Below, in pieces: positions 11,950 through 52,870 of a DNA stretch of 64,000 nt; the first letter of the stretch is position 1, and each line of letters opens with the position of its first letter. The stretch covers positions 16,779,902 through 16,843,901 of the forward strand of contig CM064655.1 in NCBI GenBank assembly GCA_032717465.1, read 5' to 3'. The notes beneath the pieces were generated by a model, which saw only the letters and a list, made by a program, of their open reading frames with translations, had not been told where the DNA came from and did not search any database. A program made the position numbers and the translations under genes. Source of the DNA: Coenobita brevimanus (lineage: Eukaryota; Arthropoda; Malacostraca; Decapoda; Coenobitidae).

Positions 11950-12260
11950 CATGCAGAATGGAACCCACAGAAATGAGACTGTACAGAAGAATGAGTCAAG
12001 CCTCACCAAGTGACAAAAGTGTGGGTAGTGTGATGCGCGAGATTTGGCATTACAAATATCAGAGGTAATGCAAACCGGTAAACTGAAATTATTTGGACAT
12101 GTTCAAAGAAGGGGGGAGGATGGCTACTTGAGGAGGGTCGCACATGTGACTGTGGAGGGAAGAGTGCCCAGAGGCAGCCCGAGAAAGGCGTGTTGTGAGA
12201 TTCTTCGTGGAAATCTCCGGGTTGGGGAGCGAGAGGGAAATAGCTCTAGATTGTGAAGCC
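11950..12260 (+). mobile_element. LINE C-terminal remnant
   Basis: A short frame contains a KLFGHVQRRGED...GRVPRGSPRKA-like sequence. This matches the 'WFGHVxRM...RGRPRxRW' C-terminal signature of non-LTR elements. No RT core is attached. Confidence 0.5.
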
Positions 12261-12277
12261 TAGAGAGGTGCCATCAG

Positions 12278-13830
12278 GTGACAAGATCTACATATGGGCC
12301 TGCTGGGGTCCCTCCTGTTGTCCTAAAGAACTGTGCTTCTGTGCATACACTCTGCCTAGGTAAACTCTATTGCCTTTGCCTATCAACCCGTATCTTTCCT
12401 TCTTGCTGGAAGTTTGTTCAGCCTGTCCCAAAGAAGGGTGACCATTCCCAACCCTCTAACTATCGCCCAATTGCTTTAACATCCTGCATCCCAAAATTTT
12501 TCGAGTCTATTCTTAACGTAAAAAAAATTCAAAGCATCTTTCCTCTCTCTACCTTCTTTCTGATCGTCAGTATGGGCTCTGTCAGGTGATCTCACCTACC
12601 TTTCAGACTCCTGGTCATCCTCCTTTCGGGACTACGGGGAAAGCTTTGCCATTGCACTTGACATCTCAAAGGCTTTCGATCTAGTCTGGCATAAATCTTT
12701 AATTTCCAAACTCCCCTCTTACGGTTTCTATCCTTCTATCTGTGCCTTCATCTCTAGCTTCCTTTCTGGTCGTTCCATAGCTGCTGTTGTAGACGGCCAC
12801 CGTTCTTCTCCTAGATCTATCAATTGTGGTGTTCGTCAGAGCTCTGTCCTATCACCAACTCTCTTCCTTTTATTCATCAATGACCTTCTAAGCTGTACAT
12901 CTGACCCTATCCACTCATACGCTGATGATTCCACCTTTCGTCTTTCCATTCGCTTCCCGCAGCATCTATCTTAATAGTTACTTCAACAAATAAGGGATGA
13001 GGCTATGGCACATCTAATGCCTGACTTGGCTCAAATCTCTGATTGAGGCAAAAGTAATCTTGTTTTTAATGCGTCAAAAACTCAGTTTTTACACCTATCA
13101 ACCCACCAAAATCTTCCACAAATGTATCAAATTTTTAACAATATCCAGCTCAGTAATGCATCATCTTTAAACATACTTGGGGTTTCATTCTCTTGGTATT
13201 TATCTTGGAAAGATCATATTACTTCTCTTGTAAAATCTGCTTCCAAGAGAGTTGGTGTGCTTGGCCGATTCCATACCTTCTTTACTCCTGCACAGTTGTT
13301 GACTTTATACACGGGTTTTATTCGTCCCTGTTGAGAGTACAACTCTCATGTGTGGGGATGCTCCCCACATACACCTCTTCTCAACAAGGTGGAGTCAAAG
13401 GCTTTTCGTCTCATCAGCCTCTATCTCTTCGGCGTACTGTTGCCGCTTTATCACTTTTCTGTTGCTACTTCGGTGGTCACTGCTCGTCTGAACTATCTGC
13501 TTGCATCCCTCCACCATTACGACGGGCGCGTAGCACCCGTCTAGCAACAAACTCTCATTCCTTTTCTGTCCAACTCTCTAATGCAAGAGTTAACCGTTAC
13601 TCCCAGTCCTTCATTTATGCAGGTCATCTGTGGAACTGTCTCCCTCTGTCTGTATTTCCTACTTCCTATGATCTCCAGTCTTTCAAACGCAGTGTGTCCA
13701 GGCATCTCGAAATGAACGGATCTTGAATTTGGCTCACTGTTGTATTGTTTTTGTTTTTTCTTGAACGGAAAGGTTTGCGGGCTCCTGATCTTTGGTTCCT
13801 TCTTCCTTGCATAAAAAAATAAAAAAAAAG
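12278..13830 (+). mobile_element. Jockey-like LINE copy 1, 5'-truncated, defective
   Basis: It begins mid-RT (GVPPVVLKNC) and continues through PVPKKGD...NYRPIAL, DISKAFD, SPTLFLLFINDLL, SYADDST (catalytic YADD) and the thumb, with several stops and frameshifts. It ends with the C-terminus SVSRHLEMNGS and a 3' UTR closing in 'ttggttccttcttccttgcat' plus an A-rich tail. The same protein and UTR recur at 45.7-48.6 kb. It lies less than 500 bp upstream of the astacin start codon. Confidence 0.85.
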
Positions 13831-14286
13831 CCAGCATGGCCTATGATCACCTTTCGTAAACGTAATATCTAACACCGTAAGTTTTCAATTCAAAAAGTCT
13901 GCCTCAAGGCGAAGGTTGAACCGTCTGGTGATGCCAGGAATAAAATAAAATAGATTATGTCATCGGGTAGGAGTTAATAGTACTACCGGTTTATGAAAGG
14001 CCAAGAAATACGTGAAAAAACATAATTTGACTAACGTAAAAAATACTGGAGTTTAAAGCCTAGGGAAAAGTATAGTCCTTTAGGATATGGTAACTAGTTT
14101 TCCAAACACGATTTGTGGATTTGTGTAAAATTACAGGATTAGACACAATAATGATCAACATGTAAAATGTGTGCGTAGGCGACTGGAAATGTATGCTTAG
14201 TGTGTATGTTGGGGGGGGGGAGATGTGGATGTAAATTAGGACATTATTCAAGCGAATATTCGTCGTAGCGAGGTGGGACGGTGTTG
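13831..14286 (+). other. Immediate upstream region of the astacin gene
   Basis: It should contain the promoter and 5' UTR. A G9-10 run at about 14211 and no convincing TATA box are seen. The start site is not determined. Confidence 0.4.
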
Positions 14287-44015
<29,729 letters not shown>

Positions 44016-44032
44016 GAGCGTATGGCATAGGA

Positions 44033-44200
44033 GGCTTTGTAACATCTGTTCCTTAGCGATTTAAGTTCCACTCTCTTGTATATTATTTTATATAATTTTA
44101 TATCGACAAAACTTGCATCAATAACGTACAAGAGGATACGGAGATGTTATAATGTAAACTAAACTGCTAAGGAAGAAACGTTACGAATTCTCCATGGTCA
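44033..44200. mobile_element. Palindromic MITE family E, copy 1, in the presumed 3' UTR
   Basis: The left arm 'tttgtaacatctgttcctta' + 'gcgattta' pairs with the right arm 'taaactgctaaggaag' + 'aaacgttacgaa'. Partial complementarity continues inward. It begins about 20 nt after the astacin stop codon. Confidence 0.75.
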
Positions 44201-44289
44201 CTTGGGATACCACTCAGTCTCGACATTCATTTCTTACACACTCTCTGACAACAGCTCCAGTGTCTTGGATTATCCTCTTTTGTTTGGCG

Positions 44290-44296
<7 letters not shown>

Positions 44297-44323
<27 letters not shown>
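44297..44323 (+). repeat. Poly-T run
   Basis: An uninterrupted T tract (A on the minus strand) downstream of the gene. Confidence 0.9.
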
Positions 44324-44326
<3 letters not shown>

Positions 44327-44639
44327 AAGGACGGAGCACACTTGCCAGGACTGGACTGAGCTTTGCGAACAGCTTTACTCTTATTAGTAGCTCAAATCTG
44401 TTTAAACGGAAAGAATACGAGACGTGTGAGTCTGTAATCTTTTCTTGGCCCTCCTGCAAAATTAGTTATAACCTGTCATAATTCTCCTCTCAAAATTTAG
44501 ATTTATTTCTGCAGGAAAAACAGTAGAGACAGGAAGAATCAGTAGTCTCCCCTCCTTATCATTCCTGTAAAAAGATATATGAGTCACGAGAGGTTGTTAA
44601 TCTGAATTAGTTTGTCCGTGAATCTTAGTGCCGTATTCT

Positions 44640-44835
44640 AAGATGTTTTGGGAACTTCATAGCATGTGTTCCTTAGCGATATTGCATAAAACACCTCCTT
44701 ATCCTCTTATACATTACTGAAGCAAACTAAGACAGTGCTCGAAATATATGAGTAACCTAGAAGAAAATAATTATCAATGTGTAATATCCAAATAAACCGC
44801 CTAGGAAGAGGTGTTACGAAGTATCATATGCCACC
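44640..44835. mobile_element. Palindromic MITE family E, copy 2
   Basis: It shares 'gtgttccttagcgat' (left) and 'cctaggaagaggtgttacgaa' (right) with copy 1, diverging in the middle. A partial third copy may lie at about 21655-21710 ('agcttcatagcacc', 'atagcgattta'). Confidence 0.65.
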
Positions 44836-45420
44836 TTAAATACGGCCCTCAACCCTGATCCGTGTGCTCTAACTCTTATTTCACCTCAACTTATATAAGC
44901 TTCAGGTGTTTCTGTTTTATCTACATGCTGGCCCGTATATTGCACTCCATTAGAAAATCACGTGGCAGTATTTTATGTGTTTCGGGGACGGCTCACTTGG
45001 TTAGTGCGGGCGGGGTGTGGCGGAGAGGGTAGGAAATTAATAAATGACGCAGGGGTGGATAATAACACTGATTGAGCCGACCCCACAACGTACTAGAAAT
45101 CGCCCGGTGGATAGGAAATGGTGCGTTATATATAGGCGACCGTGTATAACGCAAGTTCTCCCCTGGTCTGTTAGATTGATCCATGACCCAACTCGTAGTC
45201 TATTGCCATACCACATATCATTCTATAGCCTTCAAAGAGTTTGGCAAGTGCTGTGAACACGAGTAATATATTATTTAACTAGGCTGAAGCATGTCTCTTT
45301 TAGACTCCCATCACCAACACTTCTTATATATGAAGATGCGCTTGATGATGTAACCAGACGATGCTACACAGGATGATAGACATTCTATATTTTTCTATCT
45401 ATCTATCTATATTTATATGT
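44836..45420. other. Intergenic, nothing recognised
   Basis: No gene, RNA or element identified. Confidence 0.45.
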
Positions 45421-45552
<132 letters not shown>

Positions 45553-45689
45553 TATACACTACACTTCATTTTCAAAATTAAAAGTAAATTGGCGGCATTA
45601 GAAAATCAGGCCTCGGAGTCCCGGGGGGGGGGGGACCATAAATTCCCCCACCATCAGCCCCTCTCCCGGTGACGACTCAGAGAGATGCC

Positions 45690-48600
45690 TGGAATCACTG
45701 TCTGACTCACTTCTTCATTTCTGCAACATTCGCGGCCTTTCCTCCAACTTTCTCTCTGTCAAACACCACCACTCCTCCACTAAACCTCACCTTCTCATCT
45801 TGACAGAGACTCAGCTGTCTGAGGCAACTGACAGCAAACCCTTTTCTGTTTCCTCCTACTTTCTCTTTACTCATTTCAAAGCCAAAGTTGGATGTTCTGT
45901 ACATATACGCAACGATTTATCTTGCTCTCGTGTTCCTGAACTCGATTCTTCTGAATTCTCTACTCTCTGGGTTCGGCGTTCTTGTCATTCTCTGACTAAA
46001 TATATCTGCGCCATTTACTTATCCTCTAATTTTACTGACTATCAAAAATTCTTTGACTATCTTACTTCTACTATGGAACACATTCTATCCCTTTCTCCTT
46101 TCTCTGAAATCTCCATTTTAGATTTCAATGTTCACCACCACCTTTGGCTCTCCTCTCCATTCACTGATCCACCTGGTGAACAAGCCTACATCTTTTCTAT
46201 CCTTAATGACCTAGAGCAGCTCGTAGAGCACCCTACCCGTATCCCTGACCGCCCTGGAAAGAGCTCCAACATACTTGACCTCTTCCTTACAACTAATCCT
46301 TCTGCTTACACTCTTAATCTTTCCTCTCCGTTGGGCTCCTCCGATCACAACCTTATTACCTAAACCTGTCTTATCGCTCCAGTACGGCCTGTGGACCCTC
46401 CAAAGAAACGTCGTCTGTGGCACTTCGGAGCTGCAGATTGGGAGGCCCTCAGACAGTACTTCTTTGATTTTCCATGGAATGATTTTTGCTTCCATGGCCG
46501 GAAGCCATCTGGGTGTGCCTTGCGCATTACATATGTTATTCTCTCAGGCATGGAAGTATACATTCCTTTCTCATATCCTTTGACTAATGCAAGAAAGCCT
46601 TGGTTTAATCACGTTTGTTCTAATGCTGTCCACAAGGAGAGGACCTATAAAAGGTACCAGAGCCAACCCACCCCTGAATCACATCTAGTTTATGTTTCTG
46701 ACCGGAATCGTGCTAAGTCTGTTCTTCGCAGTGCTAAAAATAATTTCATCTGTACTAAGTGCTCTCAACTCTCCAACTCGAATTCTTCCCACTCCTTCTG
46801 GCATCTCGCCAAAAACCTTTCTAACAACTTTACCTCATCATCCTTCCCTCCTCTTTTCTGTTCTGATGGCTCTGTAGCTATTTCTTCTACTGATAATGCA
46901 GATCTCTTCGCTCAGACTTTTTCCTCCAATTCCACCTTAGTTGATTCCGGTGCTGTTCCTCCATCACTTCCTCCCTCAGACTTCCTCGTGGCTGACATTC
47001 AAATTTCTTCAGCTGATGTATTTTCTGCCATCACTGGCCTCAGTACTAATAAGACATAAGGGCCTGATGGAGTCCCTCCTGTTGTCCTCAAGAATTGTGC
47101 TTCAGTGCTTACACCCTGCCTAGATAAACTCTTTCGCCTTTGACCGTCAACTTGTACCTTTCCTTCTTGCTGGAAGTTTGCTCTCATTCAGCCAGTCCCA
47201 AAGAAGGGTGACCGTTCCCAACCCTCTAACTATCGTCCAGTTGCTTTAAGATCCTGTGTTTCAAACGTTTTTGAATCAATTCTTGATAGAAAAATTTTAA
47301 AGCATCTTTCCTGTCACAACCTTCTTTTTGATCGTCAGCAAGGGTTCCGTCAGGGACGCTCCACCGGTGATCTTCTCACCTACCTTTCAGACTCCTAGTC
47401 ATCCTTCTTTCGGCACTTTGGCGGAAGCTTTGCCATTGCACTTGACATCTCAAAGGCTTTCGATCGAATCTGGCATAAATCTTTAATTTCCAAACTGCCC
47501 TCTTTCTGTTTCTATCCTTCTATCTGTGCCTTTTGTAAACGGCCATCGTTCTTCTCCTAGATCTATCAACAGTGGTGTACCTCAAGACTCTGTCCTATCA
47601 CCAACTCTCTTCCTTTTATTCATCAATGACCTTCTAAGCCGTACATCTAACCCTATCCACTCGTACGCTGATGATTCCACCCTTCACCTTTCCATTCGGT
47701 TTCCACAATGTCCATCTCAGCAGTTACTTCAACAAACAAGGGATGAGGCTATGGCACACTTAACGTCTGACTTGGCTCGTATCTCTGACTGGGATAAAAA
47801 TAATCTTGTTATTTTAAATGCATCAAAGTCTCAGTTTTTACACCTATCAACCCGACACAATCTTCCACAGGAGTACCCTCTAAGCTAAGATTTAATAATA
47901 TCCCGCACAATCCTGCATCATCCTTGAACATGCTTGGGGTTTCATTCACTCGGGACTTATATTGGAAAAATCATATTGCACCTCTTGTAAAAATCTGCTT
48001 CCAAGAGATTATGTGTGCTAAGCCGACACCGTACCTTCTTTACCCCTGCACAGTTGTTGATTTTATACACGGGATTTATTAGCCCCTGTTTGGAGTACAA
48101 CTCTCATGTGTGGGTAGGCTCTCCACATACAGCTCCTCTCAATAGGGTGGAGTCAAAGGCTTTTTGTCTCATCAACTCTCCTCCTCTTACTGGCTCCCTT
48201 CAACCCCTGTCTCTTCGCTGCACTGTTGCATCTTTATCTCTTTTCTATAGCTACTTCAATGGTCACTGCTCCTCTGAACTGTCTGCTTGCATTCCTCCAC
48301 CTCTACGACGGGTGCTTAGCACCCGTCTAGCAACTAATTCTCATCCCTTTTCTGTCCAACTCTCTAATGCAAGAGTTAACCGTTATTCCCAGTCCTTCAT
48401 TTATGCAACAGGTCGACTCTGCAACTGTCTCCCTCTGTCTGTATATCCTACCGCCTATGATCTCCAGTCTTTCAAACGCAGTGTGTCCAGGCATCTCAAA
48501 ATGAACGGATCTTGAATTTGGTTCTCTTTTGCATTGATTTTTTTTTTCTTGGAAGGAACAGTTTGCTGGCTCCTGGCCTTTGGTTCCTTCTTTCTTGCAT

Positions 48601-48603
<3 letters not shown>
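45690..48603 (+). mobile_element. Jockey-like LINE copy 2 with endonuclease, defective
   Basis: The APE-type endonuclease part ([41 protein letters not shown]; 45720-46360) stops at 46360. A linker and RT follow with a frame change (frame from 46391 to 47059), further stops near 47140 and 47398, and a frame break near 47530. RT motifs are PVPKKGDRSQPSNYRP, QGFRQGRST, DISKAFDR, VLSPTLFLLFINDLL, SYADDSTL. The C-terminus SVSRHLKMNGS and 3' UTR match the copy at 12.3-13.8 kb. A (TA)n(CA)n tract follows the 3' end. Confidence 0.88.

Positions 48604-48676
<73 letters not shown>
48604..48676 (+). repeat. (TA)n(CA)n microsatellite
   Basis: It directly joins the LINE 3' end to the left TIR of the next element. 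Confidence 0.95.
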
Positions 48677-48680
<4 letters not shown>

Positions 48681-48804
48681 TGCTCAAAACTGGTCATATC
48701 TCAGTCACGCCGTCGGTGGTCGCTCCTCTGGTCCCGTCTTAAGTTATTCCCGCCTTATGACTGACCACCTCCACCAATGTTCAAACGAGAAGCGGTCAGT
48801 CGTA

Positions 48805-49020
48805 GGGCGGGTATAAGTGTTAGTCCCATCATGCGGCAGAGGGCAGGCAGTTCGCCAGCTGATCTGATAGCAACCAATGAGAATCAATGTAACAAAAAAG
48901 GCAGCCAATGAGAATCAAGGAGGTTGTTTCTAAGAACACGAGCATGCTGGTAACAAAACAAAAATCACCGCCACAGGTACTCGCCACATGCTTCTTTGTC
49001 TAATACTAGACTACTGCACA
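48805..49020 (+). promoter_or_regulatory. Promoter-like region of the Myb/SANT ORF
   Basis: A GC box GGGCGGG (48805-48811) and two CCAAT boxes (48874 and 48905), each inside a repeated CCAATGAGAATCA, precede the ATG at 49021. The arrangement resembles a TATA-less promoter. Confidence 0.45.
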
Positions 49021-49269
49021 ATGGAAGGTGAACCTAAAGCCAAGAGACCTCGGCGCCCAAACTTCTCTGATGCAAAGCTGCTGGCTATGGCAACAAGTGT
49101 TGCAGAGAAGCAAGACATTATATTGGGAAAATTTTCATTTGACAGTGCAGCAACAGAAGTCAGGATGAAGGCGGCAGCTTGGCAGTATGTTACTGATCCT
49201 GTCAATGCTGTCAGTAGAATTCAACGTGATGTTTCGGTCGTAAAAACAAAATTCAAGCATTCAGTTTAG
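49021..49269 (+). CDS. Small Myb/SANT-like DNA-binding ORF (82 aa)
   Basis: The frame MEGEPKAKRPRRPNFSDAKL... has a basic N-terminal patch followed by a helix-rich, tryptophan-containing segment (AAAWQYV, VKTKFKH). It resembles the Myb/SANT-like domains of Harbinger-associated and NAIF1-like proteins ('NFT..E...L......K..I.......W..I...V........K.K..K'). The C-terminus is shorter than usual for those domains, so an intron or truncation is possible. It lies inside the 1.8-kb TIR-bounded unit. An expressed gene or an element passenger are both possible. Function beyond probable DNA binding is not claimed. Confidence 0.5.
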   Translation: MEGEPKAKRPRRPNFSDAKLLAMATSVAEKQDIILGKFSFDSAATEVRMKAAAWQYVTDPVNAVSRIQRDVSVVKTKFKHSV

Positions 49270-49384
49270 TCAATAAACTGGAAAGTTTTTCCTTAAGACC
49301 CGTTTTGCAATGTTTTTCTTTTCTAATTATAATCTTTGACATTTTATATTATTTAATAACCATTAGGCCTATCTAACAATGTTT

Positions 49385-49560
49385 TAGTCCCAATCTAACC
49401 TAATTTACCTAAATTAACTAACCTAACCTAAACCCGAAACCTGCTTGGAGGTTGTCAAGCCAAGGCCTTATGATTAAGTTGTTTTTAGGTCAGTGGGGTG
49501 CAGTTAAGTAATGTTAGGTTAGGCTTCTGATTAGACTAGGGTAGGTTAGGTTAGGTTTTA
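49385..49560. repeat. TTAGG-like inverted patches
   Basis: AACCTAACCTAA strings near 49420 and TTAGGTTAGG strings near 49510-49555 face each other. These are short interstitial telomere-like motifs common in arthropod DNA. Confidence 0.45.
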
Positions 49561-50300
49561 AGCTAAGTGCAAAGTGGTGGTGGGTTTTTGTTAATATCTC
49601 AAAGACTATTATTTTGCCATGGATTAATTAGAATAATTTGACGCAGACATCAAGATGTACCTATTGAGCTATATCAAATTCATTACCATAAGGCAGGTGC
49701 ACTTGTAAACATTTACCCTATCCTTACCTAAAGACCCTAACCTATCACTTCACAGCCCATACTGGTCATAATAAAATTGTGAGCTAATGAAAGGTCCTTG
49801 AAGGAAAAAAAGAAAGTAAATTAACAGCTTAGGACACCTCTGGAATTCAATATGCATACTCTAAAGAATGGAGGTTAAAATGTGAAATTCCAGTAGTGTC
49901 CTAAACTGTAATATACCGGAAAAAATACCAATTCTGCCCACATCTAACTTAGAACGTGGGTTTGTAGAAGCAAAACAGCTCACATGCCATACCTAATGAA
50001 AATATATGAGTAGCCTACATTTTACAGCAAATGTGTGGCATCATAGGGAGGCTTTCATAGTCTCATGAGATAAAATTATGCTGCACATCTACAATTCATA
50101 AGAGGCCTCAGTAGCTAGTCACTTAAAACTCGATAACCAAGCTCAAATCATGCATGAGAGAGTTCCCTGTGATCCTTGCCATAATAAAATACCGCTATAT
50201 GCCTGTATATATTACAAACACTTGCCTTAACTAATGTTTTGAGGGGTAGATAACGCTGATGAGAGGCTCAAAGCTTCCTTACGACCGTGCTGAATGGGCT
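49561..50300. other. Interior of the TIR unit, nothing recognised
   Basis: AT-rich DNA without a further gene. Confidence 0.45.
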
Positions 50301-50360
50301 TTAGGACTGCTCGGTACCAGTCGTAAATTTTGATGGAGTTGCGACCCGAGATAGTCCCGC

Positions 50361-50368
50361 TGACGTCA
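50361..50368. promoter_or_regulatory. Palindromic CRE-like site TGACGTCA
   Basis: A perfect TGACGTCA is followed by ACATGGCGCC (YY1-like) about 100 bp inside the right TIR. It could be promoter elements for minus-strand transcription, but no long minus-strand frame follows. Confidence 0.35.
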
Positions 50369-50639
50369 CAACATGGCGCCCAAACTGTTTTGAACACCGC
50401 AGACGGCAGCCATTGTGAACACAGCTGATGTTAGTCCCGCGCTGGCGAGCAATGACCGGGACTAAAGTTTTGAGCATCCGCACCCGGAGTAAGGATAAAT
50501 TTTAAAAAAAGAGGCTGAATGTGAGTCGGCATAATCTTGGGGTTGGTTGTGTTGTGTTCAGTAATTTTCCAGGCGTGATATTAAATGTCAGTATTTTGCA
50601 GTCAGTAGGCTGTAATATGATTATCCCTTCCATCCAATC

Positions 50640-50990
50640 TTAGTGAGGACAGGTGGAAGAGTCATCTGTGACAAGACATAGTGTAGTATTCTTTAATGTG
50701 TTGTTGCTGTGTCGTGATAATTCATACTGATGAGTCATAGTCGCATACTGGAAGTGTGTATATTGTGAGGATACAACAGTTTCTGTCCCAGTAAGAACCT
50801 CTCCTAGTATGAACAGTTTCTCTCCATACCTCTTTTCAGGTATGAACAGAAATTGTTCATACCCGAAAAGAAACACGGACAGAAACTTTTCATATCCAAA
50901 GAGGGTCCCAGCCACAGAACTGATGTATTCTCACAACAAACTCAATTTCAGCTTATGAACTTAATTCACCCAGTGTCCTTTGATCCTAGT
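50640..50990. repeat. Inverted repeat (near palindrome) centred at about 50852
   Basis: The arms (about 50755-50850 and 50853-50945) match through 'ttgtgaggatac', 'cagtttctgtcc', 'gtatgaacagtttctct' and 'ttttcaggtatgaaca'. The centre is TATGAACAGAAATTGTTCATA-like. Weaker similarity extends outward on both sides. Both strands encode a related FIPEKxxGxKLF peptide, which is a consequence of the palindrome. Confidence 0.75.
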
Positions 50991-51024
50991 AACATCTGCT
51001 TGATCTGGAAAAAAAAAATTATTG

Positions 51025-51125
51025 TTGTTATTATTGTTATTATCATTATTATTATTGTTGTTATTATGATTATTATTATTAATATCATCCTCATCCTCGT
51101 CATCATTATTATTATTATTATTGAA
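51025..51125 (+). repeat. ATT-rich simple sequence
   Basis: Imperfect (ATT)n/(TTG)n run. Confidence 0.8.
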
Positions 51126-51755
51126 TCAAATCTGCATTATCTTAGAGCTAGTGATAACCCTACACAAACACATCCATGCAGTGGAGTCAGAGGGACTATC
51201 GACTGTCTCTGTGACCTTTGCTGCCATCTTGATCATCTTCCCTCAAACTTGCTACCTTTTTTATATACAGAGAACGAACCAATAGTTGCAAGCCTACAGA
51301 AACCTGTCATTTCCAAGACAATAAATGAACAAAAGAGAGCCAAAATCACGATGGGTCATATCGAGGTGCCTGAATATTATTGCTTTTAAAATTATGACTG
51401 AAGTTAATTGGCAGAGGGATATACAGACTGAGGAATACAGTAGCAGAGCTGACCAGTCGCATAGGCTGTATTACAAAGGACTGGGAATACCTGTAACGGT
51501 TAACTCTTGCATTAGCGTTGAACAGAAAAGGGGTGAGAGTGCGTTTCTAGACAGGTAACGCGTGTCAGGCGTAACAGAGAAGGGACGCATGCAGACATTT
51601 CAGAAGACCACTGATCACTGCGATAGCGATAATACAAAAATCGTTTGGAGAAGACAGATACAAATGAACAACTGGATATGTGTACTGAGGTTCCTGGAGC
51701 GATTAATGTTGTTTCGAATTAAGTCGAATTACTGTCCTTTCTCGTGTCCTGCAGG

Positions 51756-51757
<2 letters not shown>

Positions 51758-51798
<41 letters not shown>
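51758..51798 (+). repeat. (GT)n microsatellite
   Basis: About 20 GT units. Confidence 0.95.
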
Positions 51799-51800
<2 letters not shown>

Positions 51801-51959
51801 GGATTCGATAAAAGTGAGCGAACAAGGCAAGGAAAAAAAATGAAAATAAATTAAAGGAAAACTGCGTCGAAAACTGAGATAAGATGAAAATATGAATGCA
51901 GGTGTAAGTGTTTGTGTGTGGTTAAAGAGGTGAAGATGTGATGACAGGGATGGAGGTAT

Positions 51960-52870
51960 GGTCAGTGAATGAAAGTGATGGCTGAAAAGAAAGCTGTAAT
52001 GCTGTCAATTTGGGGGATGACTAGGCTGGTGGGAAGAAGACTGGGATTGAAGAGAGTGATCAGTAACATCATAATTAGCAGTGGGGAAAAAAAGATCAAG
52101 ATATGGAGTGAAGTGTGGACTAGGCTACTCAAAATCATCCACAATTTATGCAGTGAAACAAAGTAAATAAGAGGCTGAATTGTAAAGTGAATGAGGAGTT
52201 CCCTTCGGACAGTTGACCGAGACAGGGCTGTCTTATCGCGTTGGTTTTTCATTGCGTGTACTGATAGGGTATTAAGTAAGATGGAAGCCTGAACACTTGG
52301 TAGGGGAGTGATTCTAAAGAAAGAAGGTTATGAATGGGAACTACATCTGCTTCCGTGTACAGATGATGCAGGGCGTGATGGGAGACAAAAGAGTGGGAAG
52401 TACAGAAACTGATGAAGTATATTAATATGTATGAGAAACTTTACTTGCAAGTAAATTTAGACAGAGTATGGTGATTATGTGTGCAGAGGCATGACCAAAA
52501 ACTACGTTGCTAGAATGGTACAGAAATAGAGAATGTGAGGGTGTTTAAGTATTTAAACAGTTTAGTTAGTGCGGATTTTAATACGGAAAATCAACCGAAT
52601 GAAATTGTTCAGCAAGGGATGCAAGTGTCTGGGGTGTTAAGAACAGTTACAACAGACAAATATGTAGGTGTGGATTTAAAGAAAGCACTACATAACCATA
52701 TGTTTATTCTATCACCGACGTACAGCAGCGAAGCGTAGACGATGCTGGAGAGGCACAAGTCAGGAGTGAAAGGCACTGAAGCAAATTACTCCAAAATATT
52801 CCTTTCGCAGAGTTACTCCTAACATCAGGCGGCGTTGGGAAACAGATGCAGTGATAAGCAGATAGAGCTG
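51960..52870 (+). mobile_element. Very old RTE LINE remnant
   Basis: A short frame at 52535 (RVFKYLNSLVS, NEIVQQGMQVSGVL, LSPTYSSEA) matches the thumb region of the 15.6-kb LINE ('TFKYLGSV', 'RVQQGR.VAGSL', 'TYGSEAW'). 'ttccgtgtacagatgatgc' near 52350 may be the FADD region. It is heavily decayed. Confidence 0.6.

Larger units (their letters stand above)
48677..50480. mobile_element. TIR-bounded unit carrying a Myb/SANT-like ORF
   Basis: CGGATGCTCAAAACT at 48677-48691 and its perfect reverse complement at 50466-50480 bound 1.8 kb. TAGTCCC/GGGACTA motifs recur near both ends (48821, 50352, 50432, 50459) as subterminal repeats do in DNA transposons. No transposase is seen. The target duplication cannot be judged because the left flank is a CA repeat. 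Confidence 0.55.

Noticed and set aside
49385..49560. Telomere (TTAGG)n array
   Set aside because: Only a few degenerate units in opposing orientations inside unique sequence; interstitial motif, not a telomere.
50853..51389. 178-codon frame with an isoleucine/valine-rich stretch resembling a membrane segment
   Set aside because: The hydrophobic part is the translation of an ATT/GTT simple repeat and the start lies in a palindrome; no supporting features.
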